NCBI GenBank assembly: GCA_963576725.1
Contig: OY755243.1
Location: 36,431,846-36,495,845, forward strand
DNA from: Azorinus chamasolen
Lineage: Eukaryota; Mollusca; Bivalvia; Cardiida; Solecurtidae
Reading direction: 5' to 3'
Length of the DNA stretch: 64,000 bases
Shown: piece after piece, positions 20,116-31,299 of the stretch
Layout: every line of letters starts with the position of its first letter
How positions within the stretch are numbered: position 1 is the first letter of the stretch
Position numbers and translations under genes: made by a program
Notes under the pieces: generated by a model
Seen by the model: only the letters and a program-made list of their open reading frames with translations
Told to the model about the DNA's origin: nothing
Databases searched by the model: none

Positions 20116-20901
20116 GTACAATGTGACAGAGGATAATGAACTCAAAGTGATCCATTATTAATTTATCTTCATACATTAGCAAATACATATTCTAACATCG
20201 TTTACTCATCAGAAATTTCTTCAAGTGCAAAAATGACAGTTATGACTTTAGAATGATGAAGATTCTTATTCACTGAATATCTAGATTATGGTCAGCCTCC
20301 ATTAAATTTTGTTTGCGTACAATTTTCCGCTAAAAACAAAAACATTCTGGACAGTAAAATTAGATCCTGCCCATCATTTTGTCTCTCTCTGAAAGCAGGA
20401 AGTTCTTTTACTGGTATTTGCAAACTGCACAGACCCAGATCAGACAATTTCTTGAGTACCCTCTGACCACACAATCTACAAGTAACATTGTTTGGAAATA
20501 TAAATTCTCCAAAGCAAAATTTATTTCTTGGTAAGGACTGGACTGTTCTGCTATGATAGGTTTGGAGCATTCCATTTGGATAATTTATCATTAAAGGGCT
20601 TAAACCTTAGCGTATACACTTCATGTTTTGTATGTTTCATATTTCGTATAATGGCAGGCAAAATTCTCTTCTATAAAAACAGTCCAAATTGCAAACTGTT
20701 GGAAACTAGCGTTTAGTTATTTGTTGACATTTCTGGATCCAAACATCAGTCATTAACCCCTTGCTGCATGTTAATGGTAAATGTTCATTACAACTTCTTC
20801 TTTGATGTCTGGACTGGAAAATTATGATGATTCAAGCAAAGCCATTTCTTATTTTTCATATCACACAAGTACTTGACATAAAACTAATTATTTTGTTAAC
20901 T
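20116..20901. other. Mostly unrecognised DNA
   Basis: A 99-codon minus frame (20292-20591) overlaps a decayed hairpin arm (caaactgcacagacccagat, about 20417) and is not taken as a gene. A decayed TTAACCCCTTGCTGC end lies at 20754. Confidence 0.4.
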
Positions 20902-21104
20902 GTTTACCCTTTAAGTGTGAGACATAGGTATATATACTGATATCTTCAAACAGTGTAGATCCAGATCCACACCAAAGGGTTCATAGAGTAGCTCTCTGAT
21001 CAAGGTCTGCATTTATCAAAGTTAAACCTTTTGTAGTGAATGGACTAGACAGTTAAACCATGATGGACCATTCCACATTGAAAATTGAGCATTTTAAGAG
21101 TTAA
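20902..21104 (+). mobile_element. E-family MITE, diverged
   Basis: Starts gtttaccctttaagtg, hairpin traces at about 20946-21015, E body tgaatggactagacagttaaac, ends ttaagagttaa. Confidence 0.68.
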
Positions 21105-21200
21105 ACTGTGTTTTACCTTTGACTTCTATCTGGACTCTCGTTACCCACCTGGCTAGGTTCTGTTTAGATCAGTCTTCCATCACAATACTTCCTGTCTCTA

Positions 21201-21445
21201 TTAACCCTTATCCTGTTCAGTATTCGGTAAAGAAATAATATCATCATGAATATTTATTAGCTGAATTTTTATATTAGCATATGTACACATGCATTTTAGG
21301 TATTGGTAGAAACAGTAGAGTCAGATGTACACTATTGAATAGTGAACAGAGATCCTGATCAGACAGCTACTATAGGAGATGTTTGATCTGGGTCTGCTCT
21401 GTTTGCAAATGAGTGAAAACATGTTTATATGAAGGAAAGGGTTAA
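21201..21445 (-). mobile_element. B-family MITE, complete, with A-like proximal end
   Basis: Begins ttaacccttatcctgttcag; ends gtttatatgaaggaaagggttaa, which is the A-type proximal end. So it joins a B body to an A-like end. Confidence 0.85.
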
Positions 21446-21839
21446 CCTTTATCCCACTGTGAAAAAATAATGACTGCTCAAATTTGGATCTGGTGCAATT
21501 TTGACTACATGTACTTATAATTTGTACAACCTAATCCCCCCCCCCCCCCCCCCACCCCCCTTGTATCTGGATCCAAGCTGTTTGCTAATGCGAGTGAAGT
21601 TGTGCATAGTGGACAAGGGACAACAAACAAATAGCATAATTATGATGAATGGGGTTAGCATAAACATTTGAATGCAGAAAACTGACATTAGCCAACATTG
21701 TAAATTAATAGCAGATGGTCTGCACTGTTTGTCATTCAAAATCCTCAAGCAAATATAATTATTTCATAATGAGTAGACTTTACCATTAACAAATGACAAT
21801 GTCATTTAACTTAAAAAATTCAGCATTCAAAAAATTCAT
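21446..21839. other. Poly-C tract and unrecognised DNA
   Basis: An interrupted C tract runs 21536-21560. An E-like fragment (ctgcactgtttgtcattcaa) lies at 21721-21800. Confidence 0.55.
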
Positions 21840-21980
21840 CCCGCTTCAGCGGTCACCTGGTATCAGCGGTCACACTGCTGTAAGCGGCCTAGTAACCTGC
21901 CTAACGTGGCCAGCGGCTAGCCTATTTCATCCCAAATGGCATATACATACTGACATAAGCGGCCAGGTGTTCTATAATCA
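21840..21980. repeat. Repeated 'AGCGGTCAC' block
   Basis: The motif agcggtcac / aagcggcc recurs about five times in 140 bp (cttcagcggtcacctgg, atcagcggtcacactgc, gtaagcggcc, ataagcggcc). Its complement, gaccgcttacagcagg, is at 22614-22630. Possibly the end of an old DNA transposon; class unknown. Confidence 0.45.
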
Positions 21981-22355
21981 TATAATGTAAAGGTGAAAAC
22001 AATTTTCATGGCTATCTATCAGCAACAGTTGACATTTTCTCACTTTTGAATGCATATCACTAATGGTCATGACCCATTTTGGACCCCTCATTTAATTAAC
22101 GTAGTTTCTTTTTGTTTGTTTACAAAGTGCATTGGTTGTTCACGCCATATAAAGTGGGCAATACTCCCTCCAAATTACACCACGTGAACTAGCTGGTTCC
22201 CAACTTCCGCTCTACATGTACATGTAAGCGTAGTGACTATTCGGAAACTAGTCATGTCAAACATGGCTATGTCGTCTACAAGTTTCGTTGTGGGTGATTT
22301 TAATACGATGTATCTACTTGCGGCAAGTGTTTTACTCAAATGAGAGGACTGTTAA
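21981..22355. other. Non-repetitive stretch with CACGTG and an ATG
   Basis: Composition is more GC-balanced than its surroundings. Contains CACGTG near 22182 and a short frame from about 22263 (MAMSSTSFVVGDFNTMYLL..). It could be a 5' exon, but nothing confirms it. Confidence 0.2.
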
Positions 22356-22590
22356 TTAACCTTTTCCCTCATATAAACGTGATTTCACGCATCTGCAAAC
22401 AGAGTAGACCCAGATCAGACGGCTCCTAGAGGAGCCGTCTGATTAGGGTCTACTCTGTTTGCTAATAAAATTTTAAAGATATGTGTCTTTACTTTCTAAA
22501 ATGGCTACAATGCTCCACCTTACATATTTCATAATAACCTTTATATAAGGTATTGAAATTTGTAATAAACATAGAACAGGGAAAGGGATA
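22356..22590 (+). mobile_element. A-family MITE
   Basis: Starts ttaaccttttccctcatat, hairpin at 22396-22465, ends aacagggaaaggga (closing TTAA mutated). Confidence 0.88.
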
Positions 22591-22806
22591 CTTAGTGACC
22601 ACCTCCCTAGACTGACCGCTTACAGCAGGTTTGACTTGATAGAGACACTTTCTGATGACAAATAGAGTAGACCCAGATCAAACAGCCCTTGAAGGAGCCA
22701 TGTGATAAGAGTGTACTGTTTGCTCATGAAATAATATAGATCTGATTCTACAGTTTCTGCCATGACCAACACTTTCCTTGTTTATAATGTCATGATAAAA
22801 ATTCAA
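22591..22806 (+). mobile_element. B-family MITE fragment
   Basis: Hairpin traces at about 22660-22730 and B body (gatctgattctacagtttct) to about 22800. Preceded by the gaccgcttacagcagg fragment. Confidence 0.6.
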
Positions 22807-23020
22807 TTAACCCTTCCCCTCATATAAATGCTTTTTCATAAGTTTACAAGCAGAGTATACCTAGATCAGATGGCTCCTGTAGTAGTCATCTGATCAGGGT
22901 CAGCTCTGTTTGCTTATGAATTGTATATAGATCTGATCCTACAGTTTTTGTCTAAGCCAAAACGTCCCTTGAAAAAAATACATTGTGAAAATTGAATTTG
23001 TTCATGAGGGAGAGGGTTAA
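22807..23020 (+). mobile_element. B-family MITE with A-like left end
   Basis: TTAA at 22807-22810 and 23017-23020. Left end cccttcccctcatataaatg is A-like; body is B. Hairpin about 22845-22914. Confidence 0.85.
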
Positions 23021-23047
23021 TTCATACTCATGGTCATTATTCTTACG

Positions 23048-23255
23048 TTATCCCTTTACTCCATAAATGCGCCTTTCTACGCCTTTACAAAGTTAACAGT
23101 GTAGACCCAGATCAAAGCTCCTATAGGAGCCGCCTGATATGGGTCTGCTCTGTTTGCTTAATAAATAATAGATATATGATTCTACAGTTTCTGCCATGAC
23201 CAAACATTCCTGTGATCATGTGTCCAACATGACTATCCATGGAGTAAAGGATTAA
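23048..23255 (+). mobile_element. B-family MITE
   Basis: Starts ttatccctttactccataaa, ends catggagtaaaggattaa. Hairpin at about 23090-23158; the distal body is shortened. Confidence 0.85.
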
Positions 23256-23439
23256 TATTCAAAGTCTGCTCTGTTTGCTAATGTAGTTATACAGATGTGA
23301 TTCTATAGCTTTTACCAGGGTCAAAACTTTACTTATTCATATACCATTATATATACATTGTATCAAGGTACACGTAATTAATATTCATACTTTATTAAAG
23401 TTTATTTCTTACATGAATATTCATGGAGTAAAGGGTTAA
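23252..23439 (+). mobile_element. B-family MITE, left half missing, chained
   Basis: Follows directly from the shared TTAA; begins at the right hairpin arm (agtctgctctgtttgctaat) and ends catggagtaaagggttaa. Confidence 0.8.
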
Positions 23440-23536
23440 ATGATGAGTTGTCTGTAAGTGTTCACTATGATGGATCATTCCATTTAGAAACTTCAGCATT
23501 CAAAAGGTGCATGGTTGTCTTGATAAAAAATGTCTG

Positions 23537-23790
23537 TTAACCCTTCGCTTGCTAATCACGTCAATATACCTACCTGTAAATAGTGCAGACCCAGATGAGA
23601 CAGCTCCTGCAGGAGCTGTCTCATCAGGGTCTGCACTATTTACAAGTTGATTGTGCAACCAGCGCACTCCACAGCAGTGATTGCACAGCGAAATACTTGT
23701 ACACAGTGAGTGAAGACATATGTAATTATACAACAGAGCATGGGTAAAGAAGGAGACATGTATTTTAAAATTCAGCAAGCGAAGGGTTAA
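23537..23790 (+). mobile_element. G-family MITE, complete
   Basis: TTAA both sides. Hairpin at about 23575-23643 (gtaaatagtgcagacccaga.. ). Body includes gtgcaaccagcgcactccac. Very close to the other G copies. Confidence 0.93.
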
Positions 23791-23884
23791 ATGATAGCAG
23801 CTGTTGAAGTATAACAAAAACTATCATCCCACTCTAGATGTTTTATATCATCCCACTCTAGATGTATTATATCATCCGTTTGTC
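23791..23884. repeat. Short direct repeat
   Basis: atcatcccactctagatgtt and atcatcccactctagatgta stand side by side at about 23823-23872 (26 bp period, two copies). Confidence 0.75.
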
Positions 23885-24125
23885 CTTTTACACTATGAAT
23901 ATTCATTAGCTGATTTTTTTTTATAATGGCTTATTAATACAGGATAGTTTGACCTTAGCAGAAACTGTTATAATTACATAAACCTCAGCACAAAATGTAA
24001 AATAAGATCTATATAATTACATAAGCAAACACAGCAGACCCTGATCAGACAGATCTTACAGGAGCCATCTGATCTGGGTCTACTCTGTTTGTAAAGGTGT
24101 GAAAGGGCTTTTATATCAGGTAAAC
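23885..24125 (-). mobile_element. B-family MITE with internal duplication
   Basis: B body with caaaatgtaaaataagatct inserted, hairpin at 24023-24092, ends tatatcaggtaaactg. Confidence 0.72.
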
Positions 24126-24429
24126 TGTTTCAGTTAGAAAGTTTGCATGCTAAGTAAATTGATGTCTGAAAATAAATGTCATTTGCTCTACATTTCACCA
24201 ATTTCAGCAGTAGCAGGCAAAGAGTTACATACTAGTCCAAGATTATAATCTTGCCACCAGCAAATCTCGACACTGGACTCATGCATACTTAATGGCATGT
24301 AATTTCAGTTCACAAAAATGAGAATTCTTATCAGATACAAAGCATCTCAGCAGTATTGAGGTCCAAGACAATTTGAAACCAGATAATTCAAATGAGCACA
24401 CAGGTAAAAATTGCATGTACCATATAACC
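24126..24429. other. Unrecognised DNA
   Basis: No gene or repeat core seen. Confidence 0.35.
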
Positions 24430-24605
24430 TGTCTACAGCAAACATTCAACAGGTCTAATTCTGGGGTTTTAAGACAGGTGGTAGCTTAATGCAGAACAAA
24501 ATTAATGCAGAAAGTTTTCTGCATTAACTTTGTCCTGCATTAAGCAACTACCTGTTTTATAGACCCCCATGTTCACTCATTATATAGTTCCTACAGGCAG
24601 GTTCT
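24430..24605. mobile_element. H-family MITE, decayed
   Basis: Central palindrome (aggtggtagcttaatgcaga.. tgcattaagcaactacct) at 24476-24553 with a shortened centre. Termini decayed. Confidence 0.7.
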
Positions 24606-24712
24606 AATACAAGGTAAATCGGTATTGCTAATAATCTTTGAGACTTTTACAATTAATTAACCTTCTGGGGCAAACTTGCTACAGATGCAAAGTCTTATCA
24701 CGATCTAAACTG

Positions 24713-24952
24713 GTTCACCCTTTCCTTCCTATTAATGTGTTTTCACACATTTGTAAACAGAGTAGACCCAGATCAGACGGCTCCTGTAGGAGCCGTCTGA
24801 TCAGGGTCTGCTCTGTTTGCCAATGGAAGTTTATAGATCTGTATCGCCACTTTCTAAAATAGCTACAATGTTTCATCTTCCATATATCATTATAACTATT
24901 TTGTTCATGAATATTGAACTTTAGAATAAACATAGAACAGGGGAAGGGTTAA
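24713..24952 (+). mobile_element. A-family MITE
   Basis: Left end ttcaccctttccttcc (TTAA mutated), right end aggggaagggttaa. Intact hairpin 24752-24822. Confidence 0.88.
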
Positions 24953-26110
24953 CATACTTGCCATCTTTTCAAATGGAAATGAAAGAAACAAATTCTTTTG
25001 AAAGCTGTACTACATGACAATTTTTTTGCTAACAAAACAATTGTTCAGCATGTCACAGATCAAAGGCTGAAAACCTATCAGTGACATGCATACACTACAC
25101 ACTAACATGCAATCTGGTTGATAAAAACCATTAACCTTTGACCTGCTGAATAATTAACAATGGCTCCTTCCTTTCTGAATATTAAACAAAACAGTGTATC
25201 GAAATTAATCACTGAAGAAACTGATTTTATGACAAACAGTGTAGACTCTGATCACAAGGCTCCCATAGGAGTCCAATGATCTGTGTCTACACGTTTTGCA
25301 AATATCTTATGTACTCAGTGAAACACTTTAAGGGTTGAAGGCTGAAATGTAAGAGCAGTAGCCTCAGTATGCATATTATATCAGGAAACAGAATGGAAAG
25401 TCGATATTTAAATGTCATTACAGACGATTTAAGCTGTATTGTATTTTCTACTCCTCTTGCAACATCAGAGCACAAATCCGACCTTTAACACAGTGAGTAA
25501 ATAAAGTCTGCAAACATCAATCTTCAATCATTTTCAAAATGTATGTATAAGTGACTTCAATTTCTTTTCAAAAGCTCTATCGGAGTATCAAGCAGTTTGG
25601 ATTCTGATAAGATGCTGAGTTACTCTGTATCTGATCTGGATCCAATCTGTTGGTGAAGGACTTATCTCAAATTTGCATTGAACACACTAACAGCTCAATC
25701 AATACACAAACTGGTATAGAAATTTTGAAGGAAGCAGACTAGACATAAAATAGCTGGAATGTGGGCTGATTAAATATTCATTGTCTTAAAAAGTCAGACA
25801 AATGTTAGATTGTAGTATGCATCATATGGTCCTAAAATATTTATTTTCTCATGTCATTTTCATTCTGCTCTGTTTGGTCCATTCAAATAATGTCTAAAAG
25901 TCTTTCGAGCAGTAAATGAAGTAACTGAAACATTTGAATGTCAACTCAGAGCAGAACTACTGTATCCATGCCTATAAAACTTTTTAGTTGAGTATGAGTT
26001 CATTCTCAAGCCTTTGATTGGTCAGATTTGAGCCTGCATACTAGCAATGAATTTGTGATCTATGCAATCAGTTGGGATCCAAATTATTTGACACTGGTTG
26101 CATTGCAAGT
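24953..26110. other. Old hairpin fragments and unrecognised DNA
   Basis: E-like hairpin trace at 25228-25300 (gacaaacagtgtagactctg). F-like trace at 25585-25655 (cagtttggattctgataaga.. tctgatctggatccaatctg). No gene. Confidence 0.5.
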
Positions 26111-26155
26111 GCAAAACTATTGTAACTCCTTTGTGAAGGAGTTAAATAGTTTTGC
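26111..26155. repeat. Small perfect-looking hairpin
   Basis: gcaaaactattgtaactcct pairs with aggagttaaatagttttgc around a ttgtga loop; unlike the MITE cores. Confidence 0.75.
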
Positions 26156-26183
26156 ACCCAGCCCTCGATTTTCAAATCGTTTA

Positions 26184-26412
26184 TTTGTGAATATTCATGT
26201 AAATTATGTAAATCATGATTAAATTTTATAATGGCATTTATATAAACACAAGAAAATTCAGGCAAGACAGAAACTTAAGTATCAAATAATTTTCATTTCA
26301 TAATGCAAAAGGGAGCTGATCCTGATCAGACAATTCCTACAGAAGCCATCTGATCTTGGTCTACTCTCTTTGCAAGGGCATACAACATTGCAGTTATGGA
26401 GTAAAGGATTAA
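26184..26412 (-). mobile_element. B-family MITE, diverged
   Basis: Starts near ttgtgaatattcatgtaaat, hairpin at 26305-26375, ends ttatggagtaaaggattaa. Confidence 0.75.
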
Positions 26413-26491
26413 AGAGAAATTACGGAAACAATGTATTAGATGACAATTTCTGCAAATGAAATGTTTTTACTTAACATGTAAAAAGATGAAC

Positions 26492-26714
26492 TTAACCTTT
26501 AGCCTGCTGAGTAAATTATTTCTACCTAATTTCTCAGCTACTACATTTTCAAAATTCAAATTTCAAAAGTTTTAATCAATTTGTCTACCAAAATGCAATC
26601 AGGGTGTCAAACAGTTTGGATCCTGATGAGATGCTGAGTTACTCGGCGTCTCATCTGAACCCAAACTGTTTGCATAGGTATTCACTCATCCATCCATAGC
26701 AGGCTAAAGGTTAA
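26492..26714 (-). mobile_element. F-family MITE, complete
   Basis: TTAA both sides. Hairpin at 26606-26678 with arms caaacagtttggatcctgat / and centre gagttactcggcgtctcat; this is the reference F hairpin. Confidence 0.85.
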
Positions 26715-26761
26715 TCAGCTACTGCAAAATTGTCATCTTCCTCAATTCCAACAGTAAAAAT

Positions 26762-26985
26762 TGAGTAAAAGAGTAGACCCAGATCTGACGGCTTCTGTAT
26801 GAGCCATCAAGATCAGACAGCTCCTGTATGAGCTCATATGAGCCATCTAATTACAGTCTGCTCTGATTGGTACATCTGATCCTACCAGGGTCAAAAATCC
26901 ATGTGATCATAATGCCATTATAAAAATTCAGCTAATATATTCATGATGTCATTATATGAATATTCAACAGGTAAAGTGTTACAGA
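26762..26985 (+). mobile_element. B-family MITE with duplicated hairpin centre
   Basis: The left arm and centre occur twice (agatctgacggcttctgtat and agatcagacagctcctgtat) before a single right arm. Distal end gaatattcaacaggtaaag. Confidence 0.75.
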
Positions 26986-27295
26986 TAATTACATGTACTA
27001 GTTTTGAGTCTGCTGTAACCCATATAGAATTATCAATGAAGATGATTCATTCCATTTCACAATGAAAGTCTGTTAGTCATAGCAGAGCATGATTTCAAAA
27101 ACAATGGAATAATTTTCTGATGACCTTTGCACAGAGTTTAGCAATCTTTTTGGAGAAAAGTTAACTGCAAATTGAGAATTAACCCATTTCCCCATATGCT
27201 ATTTTTAGACATAACCTCTTTGAATAATGCTGGCTTTTCAAAATAACATGATCTTGTCAAGTGAACTAAGAGTTACAATAGTGGATGTTCTTAAC
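26986..27295. other. D-family fragment in unrecognised DNA
   Basis: 27179-27238 is the distal end of a D element (ttaacccatttccccatatg.. caacctctttgaata surrogate). Otherwise nothing. Confidence 0.55.
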
Positions 27296-27565
27296 CCTTT
27301 ACCTGTTTAACACTATGCCCCGACCTTTGACCCTGAAGGATGACCTTGACCTTTGACCCATGGACCAGGAAGTGGTATGCGACACATCGTCTTTGTGTGG
27401 TGAATATTTGTGCCAGGTTATTTTGAAATTCATTCACAGATAAAAAAGTTATAGAAGGGACACGAAATTTGGGACGGAAGGACGGATGGAAGGACAGACG
27501 GATGGACGGACAGATGGAAAGACAGACAATGCAATTACTATATGCCCTCCGTTGGGGAGCATAAA
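27296..27565. repeat. Dispersed repeat with GGAC/GACA tract
   Basis: Runs from tatgccccgacctttgac through tgaccttgacctttgac, a long ggacggaaggacggatgg-type tract (about 27470-27530) to gccctccgttggggagcata. The outer tatgcccc / ggggagcata are inverted, so this may be a separate terminal-repeat element. The layout is common in bivalve genomes (from memory). Confidence 0.6.
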
Positions 27566-27950
27566 AATCTATTGCCATGGGTGTAGAGAATCAGACCTGG
27601 TACATCATACAAGCATATAAAGCAGACCCTGAACAAACTGCTCTTACAGGAGCTGATCTTGAAGCTGCAACATGTCATATTATCAAGGTTAAAACTCATG
27701 TCTATAATATGATACAAATTTTGGTGAAAGTATTTTGTTGCTAAGATGTTGGATGATCCAGGAGTCTTAACACTTTACCTGACAACGATACCTCTTCTTG
27801 CCTTTACCAACACAGATTCCTGTAGCATCCATCTGATCAGGTTCTGCTCTGCCCATATGGAATGTTTTATAGATCTTGTTTCTGCCAAGGTAAAAGTCCT
27901 GTGTTCATGTCAAATGATTAGCTCTTTCCTAACCTTCATATTAACACTTC
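27566..27950. mobile_element. Decayed B-type fragments
   Basis: Hairpin traces at 27610-27660 and 27780-27850; no complete ends. Confidence 0.45.
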
Positions 27951-28190
27951 GCTTGCTATTCACGTCAATATACGTACCTGTAAATAGTGAAGACCCAGAT
28001 GAGACAGCTCCTGCAGGAGCTGTCTCATCAGGGTCTGCACTATTTACAAGTTGATTGTGCAACCAGCGCACTCCACAGCAGTGATTGCACAGCGCAATAC
28101 GTGTACACAGTGAAGATATATGTAATTATACAATAGGGCATGGGTAAATAAAGAGAAATGTATTTTAAAATTCAGCAAGCGAAGGGTTTA
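27951..28190 (+). mobile_element. G-family MITE
   Basis: Starts ttaacacttcgcttgc, hairpin at 27979-28047, ends aagcgaagggttta. Close to the other G copies. Confidence 0.9.
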
Positions 28191-28408
28191 CACTTTTTCA
28201 TACATTTGCAAACAGAGAAGACCTAGCTCAGTATCAATTCGTTCCTGCAGGAGCTGTCTGATCAGGGTCTGCTCTGTTTGCTTATGAAATTTTAATAGAT
28301 CTGACTCTTCGGTTTCTATCAATAACAAAGTAGCTTGTATACAGTTTTCGTTATAGAAATTCAGTTAATAAATATTCATGAGGTCATTATTTCTTATATG
28401 AATATTAA
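28187..28408 (+). mobile_element. B-family MITE, chained between G and D
   Basis: Hairpin at about 28207-28280, body and distal tcattatttcttatatgaat, closing in attaa shared with the next D element. Confidence 0.78.
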
Positions 28409-28634
28409 CCCATTCCCGCATATTGACACCTTTTGACGCTTCTGTAAAAGACACTTTGTGAAACCATTGTGATAAATAGAGCATTTGCTCCACAGGACCA
28501 AATGCTCTATTTATCACAATGGTTTCAAAACTACACAATTCTGAAAAATTCCTTTTCTCTAGTTAATGCTCCATTTTGGTAGATTTGAATCAAAGTGGTT
28601 AGGTCTAAAAATAGCCCAAGTGGGAATGGGTTAA
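28405..28634 (+). mobile_element. D-family MITE, complete, chained
   Basis: TTAA 28405-28408 and 28631-28634. Hairpin 28460-28528, centre gctccacaggaccaaatgc. Confidence 0.88.
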
Positions 28635-28715
28635 ACATGGACAGCATCAATATTCATACAAACATTAATTTCGCAACTGATTTTGCATCAATGTGTTACA
28701 TCTTCTGTACCCTAA

Positions 28716-28949
28716 TTAAGCATGTAAGATATAATGACTTTATGAATATTTTATTAGCTGATTTATTATAATGGCAACATGTGAAAGGTGGAAATGACAG
28801 AGGCAGAAAGAATCAGATCTATTACATTCCATAGGTAAACAGAGCAGACCCAGATCAGACAGCTCCTACAGGAACCATCTGATCTGGGTCTACTCTGTTT
28901 GCAAAAATGTGAAAGTGTGAAAAGGAGTCTTTATGAGGAAAAAGGTTAA
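28716..28949 (-). mobile_element. B-family MITE
   Basis: Starts near aagcatgtaagatataatg, hairpin 28832-28902, ends gaggaaaaaggttaa. Confidence 0.78.
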
Positions 28950-29753
28950 GCTGCAATAAATGTTACCATATCCAGGTAACATGATAATAATCGGCTGCAA
29001 GATTTATGATACTGGATAGAATTCTGAAAGTTTATTTTTCTTCCCATTTTTCACCCCGAGCAAGTCAGGGTGTCAAACAGTTGGCACCAAGCAGTAAGTA
29101 CTGTTTGACACCCTTATGAGTTACTGGATATCTTATTTAGATCTGAACCCTTTGTATGGTGAAATAACCACAAGCATGCAAAGGGTTTAAACCCCATTGC
29201 AATGGCTGGCAACAAGTCAAAGGTCAGTACTTTTACAAGGTAAATAAACATTGGCTTACACTGGATGAGTGTGTTGACTTTATTTTTCTCCATTTTATCA
29301 CACCCACACTCTTTTAAAAATGTCGGCCCTTTAAAGACAAACCGGAAATAGTTGAAACCTTTCTCAAGCTTACAGTTTAATTCTAAAACTGGATGATAGA
29401 GTCAATATCGTTTGATCCAGGTTGAACACCAAGAACTGAAGGGGCTCATTTTATCAAAGATCATACTTTCATAAAATGGGACCCTGGAGTCTAATAAGAC
29501 TTCAAGATGACTGCTATATGAACTGCTTCTTCCCATTAAAATTGTAAGTTTCAGCAGACAATCGTTTTGGAGTAGACAAGTTCAGTTATCAGAAGAGCAT
29601 GGGGGACAACAGAGGTATGAACCTGTTATTCCATTCATCGAGGTTTAACACTGAATACCTTCGGTGACAAGTTCTGTCTTTACTTAATGAAACATTAACC
29701 TTTGAGGTAACTTCACTGTGTTAAATCACAAAACCATCATCTGCATGACATTT
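28950..29753. other. Unrecognised DNA with one F-like hairpin
   Basis: At 29068-29113, gggtgtcaaacagt pairs with actgtttgacaccc. No gene seen; a 600 bp stretch here lacks repeats that I recognise. Confidence 0.45.
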
Positions 29754-30004
29754 TTAACCCTTTACTCCATAAACATGACTTTCTACGCCTTTGCTAACAG
29801 AGTAGACCCAGATCAGATGACTCCTATAGGAGCCATCTGATCAGGGTCTGATCTGTTTGCTACTCGAATAATATAGACCGGATTCTACAGTTTCTGATAT
29901 AGCAAACATTTCATGTGTTAATATGCGATTTTACAAATTATTCTAATTAATATTCATGATGTCATCATTTCTTGCATGAATATTCATGAAGTAATAAGGG
30001 TTAA
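29754..30004 (+). mobile_element. B-family MITE, complete
   Basis: Starts ttaaccctttactccataaa, hairpin 29791-29861, ends catgaagtaataagggttaa. Confidence 0.9.
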
Positions 30005-30179
30005 ACTGTCTTACTTAACTCTTATCCTGCCAAAAGCAAATCTGTCTGACAAAACTCTGTATAAAACTACTCTAAACTCTAATAGGAGCCGTCTGATCTG
30101 GGTCTTCGCTGTTTGCAAAGGCATGAAAAATCATTTACATTAAGGAAATAATTTAATGACAAACAGTTTGGAATCCAAA
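30005..30179. mobile_element. B-type fragment
   Basis: Right hairpin arm and proximal end at 30080-30155 (aggagccgtctgatctgggt.. ttaaggaaataatttaa). Confidence 0.55.
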
Positions 30180-31110
30180 CACCATTGGGTGCACAACATA
30201 AACTGAAATACCAATGGTTCACAATATACGCCAAAACATCAATGGGCTCACAATATAAGCTCGAACAATGTGTTCACCACATAACCCCAAACCCCAATGG
30301 GTGCACAACATAAGTACAAACACAGACACAATGCACAACATATTCCCAAACACCAACAGATGCAGAACATAAGCCCAAACATCAACAAATTCACAACATA
30401 AGCTCTGCAACATCAATGGGTGCACACCATACGCCCAAACATCAACAGGTACAAAGCAGAAGTCAAAATAATCAACAGATACACAACATAAGCCCAAACA
30501 ACAACAGATGCACAACATAGGCCCAAACATCAACAAATTCTCAACATAAGCCCAAACATCAACAAATTCACAACATAGGCCCAAACATCAACAAATTCAC
30601 AACATAATTTCTGCAACATCACTGGGTGCACACCATACGCCCAAACATCAACAGGTACAAAGCAGAAGTCAAAATAATCAACAGATACACAACATAAGCC
30701 CAGACACCAACAAATTCACAACATAAGCCCAAACATCAATGGGTGTACAACATATGCCCAAACGTCAACAGATGCACAGCATAAGCCAAAAAATCACAGA
30801 TACACAACATATTAAAGCCAAAATACCAACAGAGGCACAACATAAGCCCAAACACCGACAGATGCACAGAATTAAGCCCAAACACCAACATATGCACAAA
30901 ATAAGCCCAAACATGAACAAATTCACAACATAAGCCCAAACATCAATGGGTGCACAACATAAGCCCGAACATAATGGGTGCACAACATAAGTCCACACAT
31001 AAATGGATGCATAACATAAGTCCAAATACCAACAGATGCACAACATTAGTCCAAACACCAACAGATGCTTGACATAAGCCCAAACATTAATGGGTGCACA
31101 ATGATAAGCC
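30180..31110. repeat. 29-bp minisatellite, about 32 copies
   Basis: Unit: 'cccaaacatcaac' + 'agatgcacaacataag' with variants (aaattcacaacataag, gggtgcacaacataag). A block of about 100 bp (ctgcaacatca.. to acacaacataagccc) recurs with offset 206 bp (30405 and 30611), a higher-order duplication. Several open frames on both strands come from this array and are not genes. Confidence 0.93.
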
Positions 31111-31299
31111 ACAGCATCCTGACAGCTTTCTTGTAGTTTGGCTATGTAACCTATGAACAACATCTAGACAACCATCTTGTAATTTGGATATGTAACCTAT
31201 TCAAAGCATCCAGACAGCAGGCATCTTGTAGTTTGGCTATGTAATATATACACAACAGCTAGACAATGATCAGAACAGTAGTTTGGCTATGTAACTTCT
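31111..31299. repeat. Second tandem repeat, about 55-60 bp unit, four copies
   Basis: The phrase tagtttggctatgtaac recurs at about 31134, 31179 (aatttggatatgtaac), 31229 and 31279, separated by variants of catctagacaaccatcttg. Confidence 0.8.

Noticed and set aside
23500..23817. 105-codon frame with SADPDETAPAGAVSSGSALF
   Set aside because: The same peptide recurs in the frames over the other G copies (27746-28054, 42362-42622, 61817-62101), so it is the G-family hairpin read as protein.
30219..31163. Repetitive Cys-rich minus-strand frames and a plus-strand frame in the 29-bp array
   Set aside because: Periodic composition of the minisatellite explains them; no start context, domain or codon pattern supports a protein.
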